Shown: one piece after another, positions 8,726 through 17,976 of the stretch | Layout of the letters: each line of letters opens with the position of its first letter | How positions within the stretch are numbered: the stretch's first letter is position 1 | NCBI GenBank assembly: GCA_963724535.1 | Contig: CAVRVD010000013.1 | Coordinates: 248,001-312,000, forward strand | DNA from: JADJPO01 sp963724535 | GTDB lineage: Bacteria > Actinomycetota > Actinomycetes > Actinomycetales > Kineosporiaceae | Length of the DNA: 64,000 nucleotides | Reading direction: 5' to 3' | Made by a program: the position numbers and the translations under genes | Notes under the pieces: generated by a model | Database searches by the model: none | Told to the model about the DNA's origin: nothing | What the model saw: only the letters and a program-made list of their open reading frames with translations

Positions 8726-9193
8726 GTGAAACCGCACGTGCCGGGACGCGCCGAGGACATCGGCGACTGGCCGACGGGACGGCTGCTGTCCAGCGCAGCG
8801 CGCCTGGTCGAGCATGACTGGAACCAACACCTGGCTCGCTGGCAGCTCAACCACGCCAGCCTGGGGGTGCTGCACGTACTGCTCACCGCGCCGCAGACCC
8901 AGCGTGAGCTGGCTGGCGCCGTCCAGGTCGAGGACCAGACGATGAGCCGGATGCTGGAGAAGCTGGAACGCTGCGGCTACATCGTGCGCACCCGGGACGA
9001 CGTGGACCGGCGCCGGGTGCGGGTGGCGCTGACCTCGCTCGGTCGGCGGACCTGCCTGGAGGCCACCGACATCCGCCTGGCCGAGGAGTTCTTCGCCGCC
9101 GTGGACGACGTCGAGGCGCTGCGGCTCAGCCTGATCGCGGTGATCCGCGCCCGCTCGGAGCACCGGTGGGGCGCGGAGCTGCCCGACACGTAG
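8726..9193 (+). CDS. MarR-family transcriptional regulator
   Basis: A 155-aa winged-helix regulator. The recognition region QTQRELAGAVQVEDQTMSRMLEKLERCGYIVRTRD and wing DDVDRRRVRVALTSLG match the MarR DNA-binding core (helices followed by the DxRxxxVxLT wing). MarR dimers bind short palindromes and release them on ligand binding. The perfect palindrome at 8681-8700 and the divergent MMPL exporter suggest it represses itself and the exporter. Its TAG stop also forms the -10 box of lipB. Confidence 0.85.
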   Translation: MKPHVPGRAEDIGDWPTGRLLSSAARLVEHDWNQHLARWQLNHASLGVLHVLLTAPQTQRELAGAVQVEDQTMSRMLEKLERCGYIVRTRDDVDRRRVRVALTSLGRRTCLEATDIRLAEEFFAAVDDVEALRLSLIAVIRARSEHRWGAELPDT

Positions 9194-9202
9194 GCTGGCC
9201 GG
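9191..9202 (+). promoter_or_regulatory. leaderless promoter -10 (TAGGCT) for lipB
   Basis: TAGGCT at 9191-9196 overlaps the MarR stop codon. Six bases later comes the lipB GTG at 9203, and no ribosome-binding site is visible. Confidence 0.5.
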
Positions 9203-9940
9203 GTGCCGGAGCCGGTGACCGAGCGGGTGAGCGAGTTGGAGTTCGAGGTGGTCGGACTCGGCTCGACATCCGGCTACGTCGACTACCGGCGCGCCTGGGA
9301 CCACCAGCGCGCCGTCCATTCCGAGGTCGTCGCCGGGACACGCTGCGACACGGTGCTGCTCCTGGAGCACCCACCGGTGTTCACCGCCGGCAAGCGCACC
9401 GAGCCGCACGAACGTCCGGTGGACGGCACCCCGGTGGTGGACGTCGACCGCGGTGGCAAGATCACCTGGCACGGTCCGGGGCAGCTGGTCGGCTACCCGA
9501 TCGTCCGGTTGGGCCGGCCGATCGACGTCGTCGACTACGTCCGACGGCTGGAGCGGGCGCTGATCGGCATCTGCGCCGACCTCGGGGTGGCCACCCGGAC
9601 CGTCAAGGGCCGCACCGGGGTCTGGCTGCCGGCTGACTCGGCAACGGACGACGCGGGCGCCGGGATCGGTGGACGGCGCGAGCGCAAGATCGCCGCGATC
9701 GGTATCCGGGTCGCCCAGGGGGCGACCATGCACGGCTTCGCCCTGAACTGCAATCCCGACCTGAGCTGGTTCGCCAAGATCGTCCCCTGCGGGATCGACG
9801 ACGCCGACATCACCTCGCTGAGCCGGGAGACCGGTCGCGACGTGCGGGTCGAGGAGGTGCTCCCCCTGGCCGAGCGGCACCTGCGCGAGGTGCTCGCCCG
9901 GCCGGTGACCGCCGCGCGTGAGTCCGGGTCGCGCGCGTAG
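9203..9940 (+). CDS. lipB: octanoyl-ACP:protein N-octanoyltransferase LipB
   Basis: A 245-aa LipB that moves octanoate from acyl carrier protein to lipoyl domains of 2-oxoacid dehydrogenases and the glycine cleavage system. Signatures are GKITWHGPGQLVGYPI (His90 region), ERKIAAIGIRV with the catalytic lysine at 162, and IVPCGI with the catalytic cysteine at 196. A short Asp/Gly-rich insertion (about residues 144-158) precedes the lysine motif. GTG 9203 is supported by the six-base spacing from a -10 box. LipA follows 31 bp downstream, completing the lipoate pathway. Confidence 0.95.
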   Translation: MPEPVTERVSELEFEVVGLGSTSGYVDYRRAWDHQRAVHSEVVAGTRCDTVLLLEHPPVFTAGKRTEPHERPVDGTPVVDVDRGGKITWHGPGQLVGYPIVRLGRPIDVVDYVRRLERALIGICADLGVATRTVKGRTGVWLPADSATDDAGAGIGGRRERKIAAIGIRVAQGATMHGFALNCNPDLSWFAKIVPCGIDDADITSLSRETGRDVRVEEVLPLAERHLREVLARPVTAARESGSRA

Positions 9941-9971
9941 CCTGGAGGCCCCACCCACGAGGAGCCGCCCC

Positions 9972-10901
9972 GTGTCGGTCACTCCCGACGGCCGTCGTCT
10001 GCTGCGCATCGAGGCGCGCAACGCCGAGGTGCCGATCGAGCGCAAGCCACCGTGGATCCGCACCCGGGCCAGGATGGGCCCCGAGTACCGCGACCTGCAG
10101 AACCTGGTGCAGCGCGAGGGCCTGCACACCGTCTGCCAGGAGGCCGGCTGCCCGAACATCTTCGAGTGCTGGGAGGACCGAGAGGCCACCTTCCTGATCG
10201 GCGGGTCGCAGTGCACCCGGCGGTGCGACTTCTGTCAGATCGACACCGGTAGACCCGACCCGCTGGACCGTGACGAGCCGCGCCGGGTCGCCGAGTCGAT
10301 CCGGACCATGCAGCTGCGCTACGCCACGGTCACCGGGGTGGCCCGCGACGACCTGGACGACGAGGGCGCCTGGCTCTACGCCGAGACGGTGCGGGCGATC
10401 CACGCGCTGTCCCCCGGTACCGGGGTGGAGATCCTCACCCCCGACTTCTCCGGCAGGCCCGAGCTGCTCGGCCAGGTCTTCGACGCCGCGCCCGAGGTGT
10501 TCGCCCACAACCTGGAGACCGTGCCCCGGGTGTTCCGACGGATCCGGCCCGCGTTCAGCTACGAGCGTTCCCTCGACGTGATCACCCAGGCCCGGACCGC
10601 CTCGATGGTGACCAAGTCGAACCTGATCCTGGGCATGGGCGAGAACCGGGAGGAGATCTCCGAGGCGCTGCGCGACCTGCACGCCGCCGGCTGCGACCTG
10701 GTCACCATCACCCAGTACCTGCGGCCGAGCAGCCGCCACCACCCGGTCGAGCGCTGGGTGCACCCCGAGGAGTTCGTCGAGCTGCAGGAAGAGGCCGAGG
10801 CGCTCGGCTTCGCCGGGGTGATGTCCGGGCCGTTGGTGCGCTCCTCCTACCGGGCCGGGCGGCTGTGGGCCCAGGCCAAGGCCCGGCGCGAGTCCGTCTG
10901 A
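9972..10901 (+). CDS. lipA: lipoyl synthase LipA
   Basis: A 309-aa radical-SAM enzyme that inserts two sulfurs into protein-bound octanoyl chains. Both iron-sulfur motifs are present: the auxiliary cluster C-x4-C-x5-C at Cys55, 60 and 66, and the radical-SAM C-x3-C-x2-C at Cys81, 85 and 88 (CTRRCDFC). The C-terminal RSSYRAG supplies the conserved serine region. GTG at 9972 is chosen over the longer frame because it follows an AGGAG ribosome site and gives the usual LipA N-terminus. It follows lipB on the same strand. Confidence 0.96.
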   Translation: MSVTPDGRRLLRIEARNAEVPIERKPPWIRTRARMGPEYRDLQNLVQREGLHTVCQEAGCPNIFECWEDREATFLIGGSQCTRRCDFCQIDTGRPDPLDRDEPRRVAESIRTMQLRYATVTGVARDDLDDEGAWLYAETVRAIHALSPGTGVEILTPDFSGRPELLGQVFDAAPEVFAHNLETVPRVFRRIRPAFSYERSLDVITQARTASMVTKSNLILGMGENREEISEALRDLHAAGCDLVTITQYLRPSSRHHPVERWVHPEEFVELQEEAEALGFAGVMSGPLVRSSYRAGRLWAQAKARRESV

Positions 10902-11014
10902 GGACCACGGCACACCACCGCTGCACGACCCACCCCCGCACCGCGACAGCCCCTTCCTATGCGCACAACGTCACGTCGTGCGGATCGGGCGGCCCCATGA
11001 CGAGCACGCGCCCG

Positions 11015-11026
11015 TATCCTGAACCC
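11015..11026 (+). promoter_or_regulatory. leaderless promoter -10 (TATCCT) for the DUF4191 gene
   Basis: TATCCT at 11015-11020 sits six bases before ATG 11027. This favours 11027 over the in-frame ATG at 10997, which would place the -10 box inside the coding sequence. Confidence 0.55.
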
Positions 11027-11755
11027 ATGGCGCGCGCATCCTCGTCACGTCCCGGCTCCTCGAAGAAGGCCGGCAAGCCCAAGAAGCCGGGTCGCATCGC
11101 CCAGATCCGGCAGATCTTCATCATGACCCGCCGGGCCGACCCGGCGGTGGTCTGGTGGATGTTGCTCACCTTCCTGGCCACTCTGGCGCTCGGGGTGGGG
11201 ATCGGCTTCGCGGTCGGCCACCCGATCTACTGGACCGTGATCTTCCTGCCGATGGGGTTCATGCTGGCGCTGATCGTCATGGCCCGGCGTGCCGAGAAGG
11301 CCGCGTTCGCCCAGCTGGTCGGCCAGCCCGGCGCCACCGCGGCCGCCCTGGGGAACCTGCGCCGCGGCTGGGTGGTCGAGAAGGCCCCCGTCGCGGTCGA
11401 CCCCCGCACCCAGGACATGGTGTTCCGGGCAGTCGGACGGCCCGGCGTCGTCCTGGTCACCGAGGGGCCGTTGCCCCGGGTGGCCAAGCTGGCCGACAAG
11501 GAGGCCAAGCAGGTCAAGCGGGTGCTCGGCGAGGCGGTGCCGGTCACGGTGCTGCACGCCGGGGACGGCGAGGACCAGGTCCCGCTGATCAAGCTCTCAC
11601 GGACACTCACCCGCAAGCGTGCACAGCTCACCAAGGGCCAGGTCAGCGAGATCTCCAAGCGGCTCAAGGCACTCGGCGGGGTCAAGATGCCGATCCCCAA
11701 GGGCATCGACCCGACCCGGGTGCGTCCGGACCGCAAGGCGATGCGCGGCCGCTAG
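11027..11755 (+). CDS. DUF4191 family membrane protein
   Basis: A 242-aa protein of the actinobacterial DUF4191 family, usually encoded next to lipA. A basic Ser/Lys-rich N-terminus precedes two transmembrane segments (about residues 42-90: VWWMLLTFLATLALGVGIGF and WTVIFLPMGFMLALIVM), then a cytoplasmic domain of mixed alpha/beta character ending in a basic tail. The function is unknown. The position between lipA and the RDD/glnA genes is conserved in actinobacteria as I recall. Confidence 0.85.
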   Translation: MARASSSRPGSSKKAGKPKKPGRIAQIRQIFIMTRRADPAVVWWMLLTFLATLALGVGIGFAVGHPIYWTVIFLPMGFMLALIVMARRAEKAAFAQLVGQPGATAAALGNLRRGWVVEKAPVAVDPRTQDMVFRAVGRPGVVLVTEGPLPRVAKLADKEAKQVKRVLGEAVPVTVLHAGDGEDQVPLIKLSRTLTRKRAQLTKGQVSEISKRLKALGGVKMPIPKGIDPTRVRPDRKAMRGR

Positions 11756-11868
11756 GCCCGGGGCAGGACGGCCACCCTCCGACGAGGACGCCAACCTCCT
11801 GGCCACCGAGGGGCGCGAGCCCCCTGGGCCCTGACGTTGCCTTGGTGGCACTGGCCGGACGATGGTGG

Positions 11869-11900
11869 CACTGTGCCCCGGTTGCACCAGGGGCCCAGTG
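11869..11900. repeat. diverged 32-bp extragenic palindrome (CACTGTGCC...CAGTG type)
   Basis: A 32-bp imperfect palindrome opens CACTGTGCCCC and closes GGGGCCCAGTG, with a TTGCACC-type centre. It has the same length, ends and central TGCA as the two elements at 36013 and 37263, though it is more diverged. It lies in the intergenic gap between the convergent DUF4191 and RDD genes and could also act as a terminator. The remaining gap (11756-11962) shows no gene. Confidence 0.55.
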
Positions 11901-11962
11901 TGAGCCCGGCCTGACTGTGCCCACGTGACATGACAGTGGATGTCGGGTGCTGACCGCACCCC

Positions 11963-12484
11963 CTACCCCCGACGGACCACCACCGTGCCCGCCAGCCGGT
12001 CGTGCAGGCCACGGCCGTCCTGGTCGGTCAGCAGCGGGGGTATTGCCAGACACAGCAGGACGGCCCGGATCAGACCCCGCAGCAACCCCGGCGGTACCCT
12101 CGGGGGGTTCCGGTCTCCCGCCGAAGACCCCGGCGCCGACTGCTCGACGCACTCGACCCGAAGCCCGAGCAGCCGGTGCCCGACGGTGAACCCGGCCGTG
12201 CCGACCAACAGCGCGTGCATCACCAGCAGCGCCACCAGCGGGGCCAGTTCGCCCAGGCCCAGCGGACGCATCAGCCCGGCGGCGATGAGCAGGGCGAACG
12301 CCCAGTCGACCGCGAGGCCGGCAACGCGCCGTCCGAAGCCGGCGACCGACCCCGGGCCGGACGCCGGTCGCCCGAGCCGGGCACCCGGGTGGCCGGCACC
12401 GTCGTCCGCACTGCGGTCCTGGGCCCGGGACGGCGTGCTGCCGGGACCCAGCAACCAGCCGCCCAGCGCCCGCCGTTCGATCAC
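11963..12484 (-). CDS. RDD-family membrane protein
   Basis: A 173-aa protein. A Ser/Pro/Gly-rich N-terminus is followed by an RDD domain: RRVAGLAVDWAFALLIAAGL (first helix with the Arg/Asp signature), a second hydrophobic segment LVALLVMHALLVG and a third LIRAVLLCLAIPPLL, ending LHDRLAGTVVV. RDD proteins are small membrane proteins of unclear function, some linked to ion transport. It is divergent from glnA, the arrangement also seen in mycobacteria. GTG 12484 is six bases after a TAGGCT -10 box (12491-12496). Confidence 0.85.
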   Translation of the reverse strand: MIERRALGGWLLGPGSTPSRAQDRSADDGAGHPGARLGRPASGPGSVAGFGRRVAGLAVDWAFALLIAAGLMRPLGLGELAPLVALLVMHALLVGTAGFTVGHRLLGLRVECVEQSAPGSSAGDRNPPRVPPGLLRGLIRAVLLCLAIPPLLTDQDGRGLHDRLAGTVVVRRG

Positions 12485-12496
12485 TCGACCAGCCTA
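12485..12496 (-). promoter_or_regulatory. leaderless promoter -10 (TAGGCT) for the RDD gene
   Basis: On the minus strand TAGGCT (12496 to 12491) is followed by six bases and the GTG start at 12484. No ribosome-binding site is present. Confidence 0.5.
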
Positions 12497-12573
12497 ACCA
12501 GGACAGCGGCGCGCGGCGCGCGACGGGCGCGGCGGCTGCGGCGTAGGGTCGGGCTGGTTCGCACGCACGACTC

Positions 12574-12611
12574 GTAACACCAGGGAAACAGTCGGGACAC
12601 CGACGGGAAAC
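12574..12611 (+). promoter_or_regulatory. GlnR-type operator upstream of glnA
   Basis: Four half-sites are spaced exactly six bases apart: GTAAC (12574), GAAAC (12585), GACAC (12596) and GAAAC (12607). This matches the actinobacterial GlnR consensus gTnAC-n6-GaAAC repeated twice. It sits upstream of a TAGCGT -10 candidate at 12622-12627, an activator position. GlnR is the global nitrogen regulator, so glnA is predicted to be induced under nitrogen limitation. Confidence 0.8.
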
Positions 12612-12621
12612 CCCGTCTATC

Positions 12622-12627
12622 TAGCGT
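12622..12627 (+). promoter_or_regulatory. candidate -10 box of glnA promoter
   Basis: TAGCGT lies 11 bases after the last GlnR half-site. The predicted transcript would have a leader of about 65 bases containing the GGAGG ribosome site at 12690-12694, so unlike many neighbours glnA is not leaderless. Confidence 0.4.
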
Positions 12628-12699
12628 CGGGTCCGAACGGGGCGGGTCGACGGCGGCCGTCCCTCGGCCCTACCTGTCCGCAGCCCGATGGAGGTTGGA

Positions 12700-14124
<1,425 letters not shown>

Positions 14125-14140
14125 CAGATGTCGTAACGCC

Positions 14141-14185
14141 GAAAGGGCCTCTGACCTGCACGTTTGCAGGCTCAGGGGCGCTTTC
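14141..14185 (+). terminator. strong hairpin after glnA, terminator-like
   Basis: A long stem runs from GAAAG at 14141 to CTTTC at 14185, with inner arms GCCTCTGACCTGCA and TGCAGGCTCAGGGGC around a CGTT loop and only small mismatches. No U-run follows, as is common in high-GC actinobacteria. It belongs to the island side of the junction and would terminate glnA transcripts at the island border. Confidence 0.6.
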
Positions 14186-14221
14186 CGTTGCCCTGAAATC
14201 GGCCGGATTCCGCAGGGATTC

Positions 14222-14239
14222 CGCAGGAGATCCGCTCGA
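14222..14239 (+). repeat. left arm-type direct repeat of the island
   Basis: CGCAGGAGATCCGCTCGA occurs 98 bp inside the left core repeat. The copy at 22586-22603, 103 bp inside the right core, differs at one base. Paired repeats at similar distances inside both ends resemble the arm sites bound by tyrosine integrases or excisionases. Confidence 0.5.
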
Positions 14240-14269
14240 ACTGCCAGCAAGGGCTCGCGTTGGTCTGAC

Positions 14270-14281
14270 TAGCCTTGGAGC
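14270..14281 (+). promoter_or_regulatory. leaderless promoter -10 (TAGCCT) for the first island gene
   Basis: TAGCCT at 14270-14275 is followed by six bases and GTG at 14282, the same geometry as in backbone genes. The island gene therefore uses host-style expression signals. Confidence 0.5.
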
Positions 14282-15149
14282 GTGACCGATGAATCGCCAG
14301 CGAACAGCAAACCCGCCGACGGTCCCCGCTGGCGCTTCGACTCGGCCAACCCACCCGACGTCTGGACGAAAGAGATGGTCGGGCGACTCACGCTTGGGCA
14401 GATCGAGCAGTTGGCGGACCCAGCAAACGGGCTTCTGCCCGAGGCCAGCCAGGCATCCTTCGACGAGGCCCACCGCCAGCTCAACGAGGAACTGGCAGCG
14501 AAGCTGAAGCCAGCCATCGACAAGATGCTGCCGAAGGTCGTGTCGCCCGTGTTGAGCGACACGATGAGGAAGTTGCAGGTTGCAGGATGCAGCCGCAGCC
14601 TCCATCAAGCTCCCCACGTTCGAGATGCCGGCCGTGGAGAACCTGCGTCGACTCGAATCGCAACAGGCCCAGCACCGAGTCGATATCCAGGCCCTCAGCG
14701 ACTCCATCGCCGAGGGTCAGAGGCGCAAGGAAGATCGGGCCAACGCGCAGGCACGAGCGACGATCGAGATCGCCGAAGCACAGCACAGACTTCAAGAATT
14801 GCAGGACGAGGCGCTCGACCTCGCTCGCCGCCAAGCCGACGCCACCACTGAAGTGGTCCGTGCGCAACAAGCCGTCCTGGAAGCCGTCACCGAAGAACTT
14901 GCCGTCCTGAAGGAGCAAAGCAAGGGCCAGCGCGAGCTCATCAGGTCTAGCTGGGCGAGCGGCGTTGTGATGGAGTGGACTCTCTTCGTCGCCGTCATCG
15001 CCGCAGTTGCAACGATCGTGCTCGGTACGGCCGGCTCCGATTCGATCTCCACGCCCATTTGGGTCGGCGCGTCCACCGTCACCGGACTATTGGCCCTCTC
15101 GCTTCTAATCTGGCAGCTCCGCAGGCGGCCACCCAAGCCCACTGCCTGA
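14282..15149 (+). pseudogene. coiled-coil, two-TM membrane protein disrupted by a 7-bp duplication
   Basis: Two overlapping frames join into one 286-aa protein if one copy of the tandem GTTGCAG (14572-14578 and 14579-14585) is removed: MRKLQ then continues as DAAAASIKLP in frame to the stop at 15149. The N-terminal third is unremarkable. Residues about 110-225 form a long Gln/Glu/Ala/Arg-rich coiled coil, and two membrane spans close the protein (EWTLFVAVIAAVATIVLG and GASTVTGLLALSLLIWQL). The family is not recognised. The duplication could be a recent mutation, a phase-variation slip or a sequence error. Confidence 0.75.
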
Positions 15150-15152
15150 GGA

Positions 15153-15284
15153 TCACTCGTCGAGCGGGTCGCACCAGTCCTCGTAGGAGAGTTCCAGATC
15201 CTTGGCGGCCTGCTCCGCCTCCTCGCCCAATAGCTCTTGGAGGCAGACCCACCCCGCCTTGGGCCTGCCCTCGATCCTGGTGGC
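15153..15284 (-). pseudogene. C-terminal gene fragment next to the transposase remnant
   Basis: About 43 codons are open on the minus strand, ending ELSYEDWCDPLDE-stop at 15153, with acidic residues and coding-like composition. There is no start codon, and a TAA sits immediately upstream at 15285-15287. It looks like the tail of a gene cut by insertion of the IS1182-type element, but it is short and has no family match I can name. Confidence 0.35.
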
Positions 15285-15295
15285 TTATTCGCTGG

Positions 15296-16912
15296 CTATG
15301 CGGCGAGGGCGAGTTGGAGGCGTGCCAGGTGGCTGGTTCGTCGTCGGTCCAGTGGGGTGCCGGTCCAGTAGGCGTGCAGGCGTAGGAGGTTCAGGGCGGC
15401 GGCCATGTAGACGTGGTCGAGGCGGGTTTTCGGCAGGCCGCGGTAGCGGGCGCGGCGGGCGCCGTGGCTGGCGGCCTGGTGCATGGTGCCTTCGACGCCG
15501 GCGCGGCGGGCGTAGTCGGCCTGGAACCCGATCGTGGTTTCGGCGGTGCGGGCGGCGGCCTGGGCCTCGGCGAGGTCGCGGGGCGGCACGGTGAGGGTGC
15601 GGCGTTTCCCGGTGGTACACAGGGCTTTCGCGGGGCAGGGGCCGCAGTCGGCGGTGGCGAACTGGACCACGATCGCGTCCTTGCCGCGCTGGGTGCACGG
15701 TGTCCAGGACGCCGCGGTTGTGCCCTGTGGGCAGGTGACGGTCTTGGCGTCGTAGTCGATGGTGAAGTCAGCGCGGGCGTAGCCGTTGCCGGCGCGGGCC
15801 TGCGCGGAGGTGTCGGCCAGCAACGGCCCGATCAGCGCGATGCCGTGCCGGGCGGCCTCGGCCACCACCAGGGCAGCACTGAGGTAGCCCGAATCGAGGT
15901 AGTGCCGTCCCGGGGTCAGAGCCTTTCCCGCCAACGCGTCATCGATGACGGGAGTCATCTGGTTGTCGGTGACCGTGGCGTCGGTGGTGGCCACGTGGGT
16001 GATCAAGTTCGGGAACGCCGGTGCCGCGCAGGCCTTGTCATGGCCAGCCCGGCCGGTCCCGCCCTCGCCGGAGCCGACGCCGGGGCAGGCGCACTCTGGC
16101 TGGTCCTCGCAGGTTTCGCTGACGTGCAGCTTGTAGCCCAGCCAGAAGCTGTCCCGCTTGACGCCCCACCGGGCGTCGACCTCGTACGGGGAAGCGATCC
16201 GGGTATGGCCAGGCGGCAGACCATCGCCCTCGGGCTCGCTCTGCCGCCGCTTGATCACCTCCCGGCCGCCGGTGGTGATGGTACGGGTGTAGTTCGCCAG
16301 CAGCACCTGTCGCAGCACGTCCACGGCCGGCAGTTCCCGCAGCCAGGTTGGTGCCGTCTCCTCGTGGACGGCCTCCAGCAGCGCGTACCCGTCCCGGGCG
16401 TAGGTGACGGCCAGCTCGTCCTGCCTGGCCTGGGAGGCCGGCGGCCGCCACGCGGTCATCGGGGTGCCGTAACGGGCGGTCCAGTCGCTCACACAGATCC
16501 GCTGCGCCAGCCAGTCCGGGTGCGCCGTGGCCAGCGCCTCCACCGCGGCCCGCACACTTTCCCCGGCCAGCTCCAGCCGGTTCAGCGCCGCCACCGCGGC
16601 AACCACATGAGTGGAGTCGGTGCGCTGCCTCCCACCGGCCTTGACCAAGCCCTCAGCGGCCAGCCGGGCCAACAGGGCGTCCAACGTCACCTGCTCCAGC
16701 CCGGCCCGGGCCACCTTGTCCCGGAACTCCGACAGCACCGTGTGATCGAACCCCGGATCATCCACCGCCAGCCCCAGCAGATACTTCCAGTCGATCCGAG
16801 TGCGCACCGCCTCGGCCGCCAACCGGTCGGTCAGCTTCTCCGCCCGCTGCAACACGGTCACCAGCGCCAACCGCGACGGCGACCAGCCCGGCCTACCCCG
16901 AACCCCAAACGC
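15296..16912 (-). mobile_element. IS1182-family transposase remnant, N-terminus missing
   Basis: About 539 codons match IS1182-family transposases from FGVRGRPGWSPSRLALVTVL onward. The DDE-type core motifs are visible (QRTDSTHVVAAVAALNRLEL, TTDATVTDNQM, YLDSGYLSA and VEGTMHQA...RYRGLPKT), as is the Cys cluster CGPCPAKALC. The usual first 50 or so residues, the promoter and the upstream terminal repeat are absent; the open frame continues to 17092 only as unrelated sequence. The C-terminus is complete (stop at 15296). It is probably inactive, and is truncated where the nuclease gene region begins. Confidence 0.85.
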
Positions 16913-17002
16913 GAGCGTGCCGTGGTTCAGCGTGCCCTCGTTGCTGACGGCGAACTCTTCGCTTCCCTCCAAACCCGTGCATTTCGAGGGGAGCTTTGAC
17001 CG

Positions 17003-17976
17003 ATGCCGGTTGAGATGAGGATGTGGCGCATCGACGGCGACGAGCCGCGCCCGCTGAAGACCACTGCGTTGCCTGCTGAGAAGGAGCTGCACCAGTTCCT
17101 ACTCCGCGACCCGTCCCTGCTCGGCGTACGCCTGCTAGTCATCGGCAGCGAGGTGCCGACGCCGTACGGCAAGCGCCTCGACTTGTTGGCCATTGACACC
17201 GACGGCAACCTTCACGTCCTGGAGCTCAAGCGTGATCGCACGCCGCGCGAAGTGGTCGCGCAGATCCTCGACTACGGCTCGTGGGTGTCGACGCTTTCCC
17301 GTGACGAGGTCATCGACATCGCTGACAAGCACCTCGATCAACCCTTCGAAGCTGCGTTTGAGGACGTCTTCGGGAGCGCCCCGCCGGACGAGCTCAACGG
17401 CGCGTTGCAGCTCACTGTCGTCGCGTCCGAGCTGGACAGCAGCTCCGAGCGCATCGTCAACTACCTCCGCGGTTTCGGCGTCCCGGTCAACGCGGTCTTC
17501 TTCTCCTACTTGGAGGACGACGAGCGCAGATACCTCGCCCGCTCCTGGCTCGCAGCTTCCGATGAAGGCACGCCGGCAGCAACCTCATCGGCGAAGAAGG
17601 GCAAGCGAGCCGCCTGGAACGGACTGGATTGGTACGTCTCGTTCGGCGGCGACCGGCCTTGGGAGGACGCACGGAGGTTCAGCTTCGTCGCAGCCGGAGG
17701 CGCGAAGTTCTATTCGCGGACGATGAGGTCGCTCCCGGAGGGCGCTCGCGTATGGGTGAACGTCCCCGGCACTGGTTACGTCGCCGTTGGCAAGACGCTC
17801 GCCCCCGCACGGCGATGGACAGAAGCCCTCCTCAAGGTCGATGAGAACTGGGTGAAACTGGCCGACCAGGACCTCGTCGGCACACCACATCCGCACTTCG
17901 ACGCCGTCAACGATGACATGGCTGAGTGGGTCGTCCCCGTTGAGTGGCTCGACGCACGTCCCGAGACGCAGGCCTA
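17003..17976 (+). pseudogene. DUF91/NucS-like PD-(D/E)XK nuclease, 3' truncated
   Basis: About 325 residues of a nuclease with the PD-(D/E)XK core RLDLLAIDTDGNLHVLELKRD: Asp60, Glu74 and Lys76 form the D...ExK triad, followed by the helix REVVAQILDYGSWV. A second domain (about residues 195-320, GLDWYVSFGGDRPWEDARRFSF...) follows. Normal homology ends near EWLDARPETQAY, where the frame runs out of frame into relaxase sequence until 18226. ATG 17003 has a GGGGAG site nine bases upstream. Relatives occur as solitary genes in defence-like islands. Whether the truncated protein is active is unknown. Confidence 0.65.

Noticed and set aside
12688..12690. ATG as glnA start
   Set aside because: It overlaps the GGAGG ribosome site that serves TTG 12700, and the family N-terminus begins at the latter; kept as an alternative.
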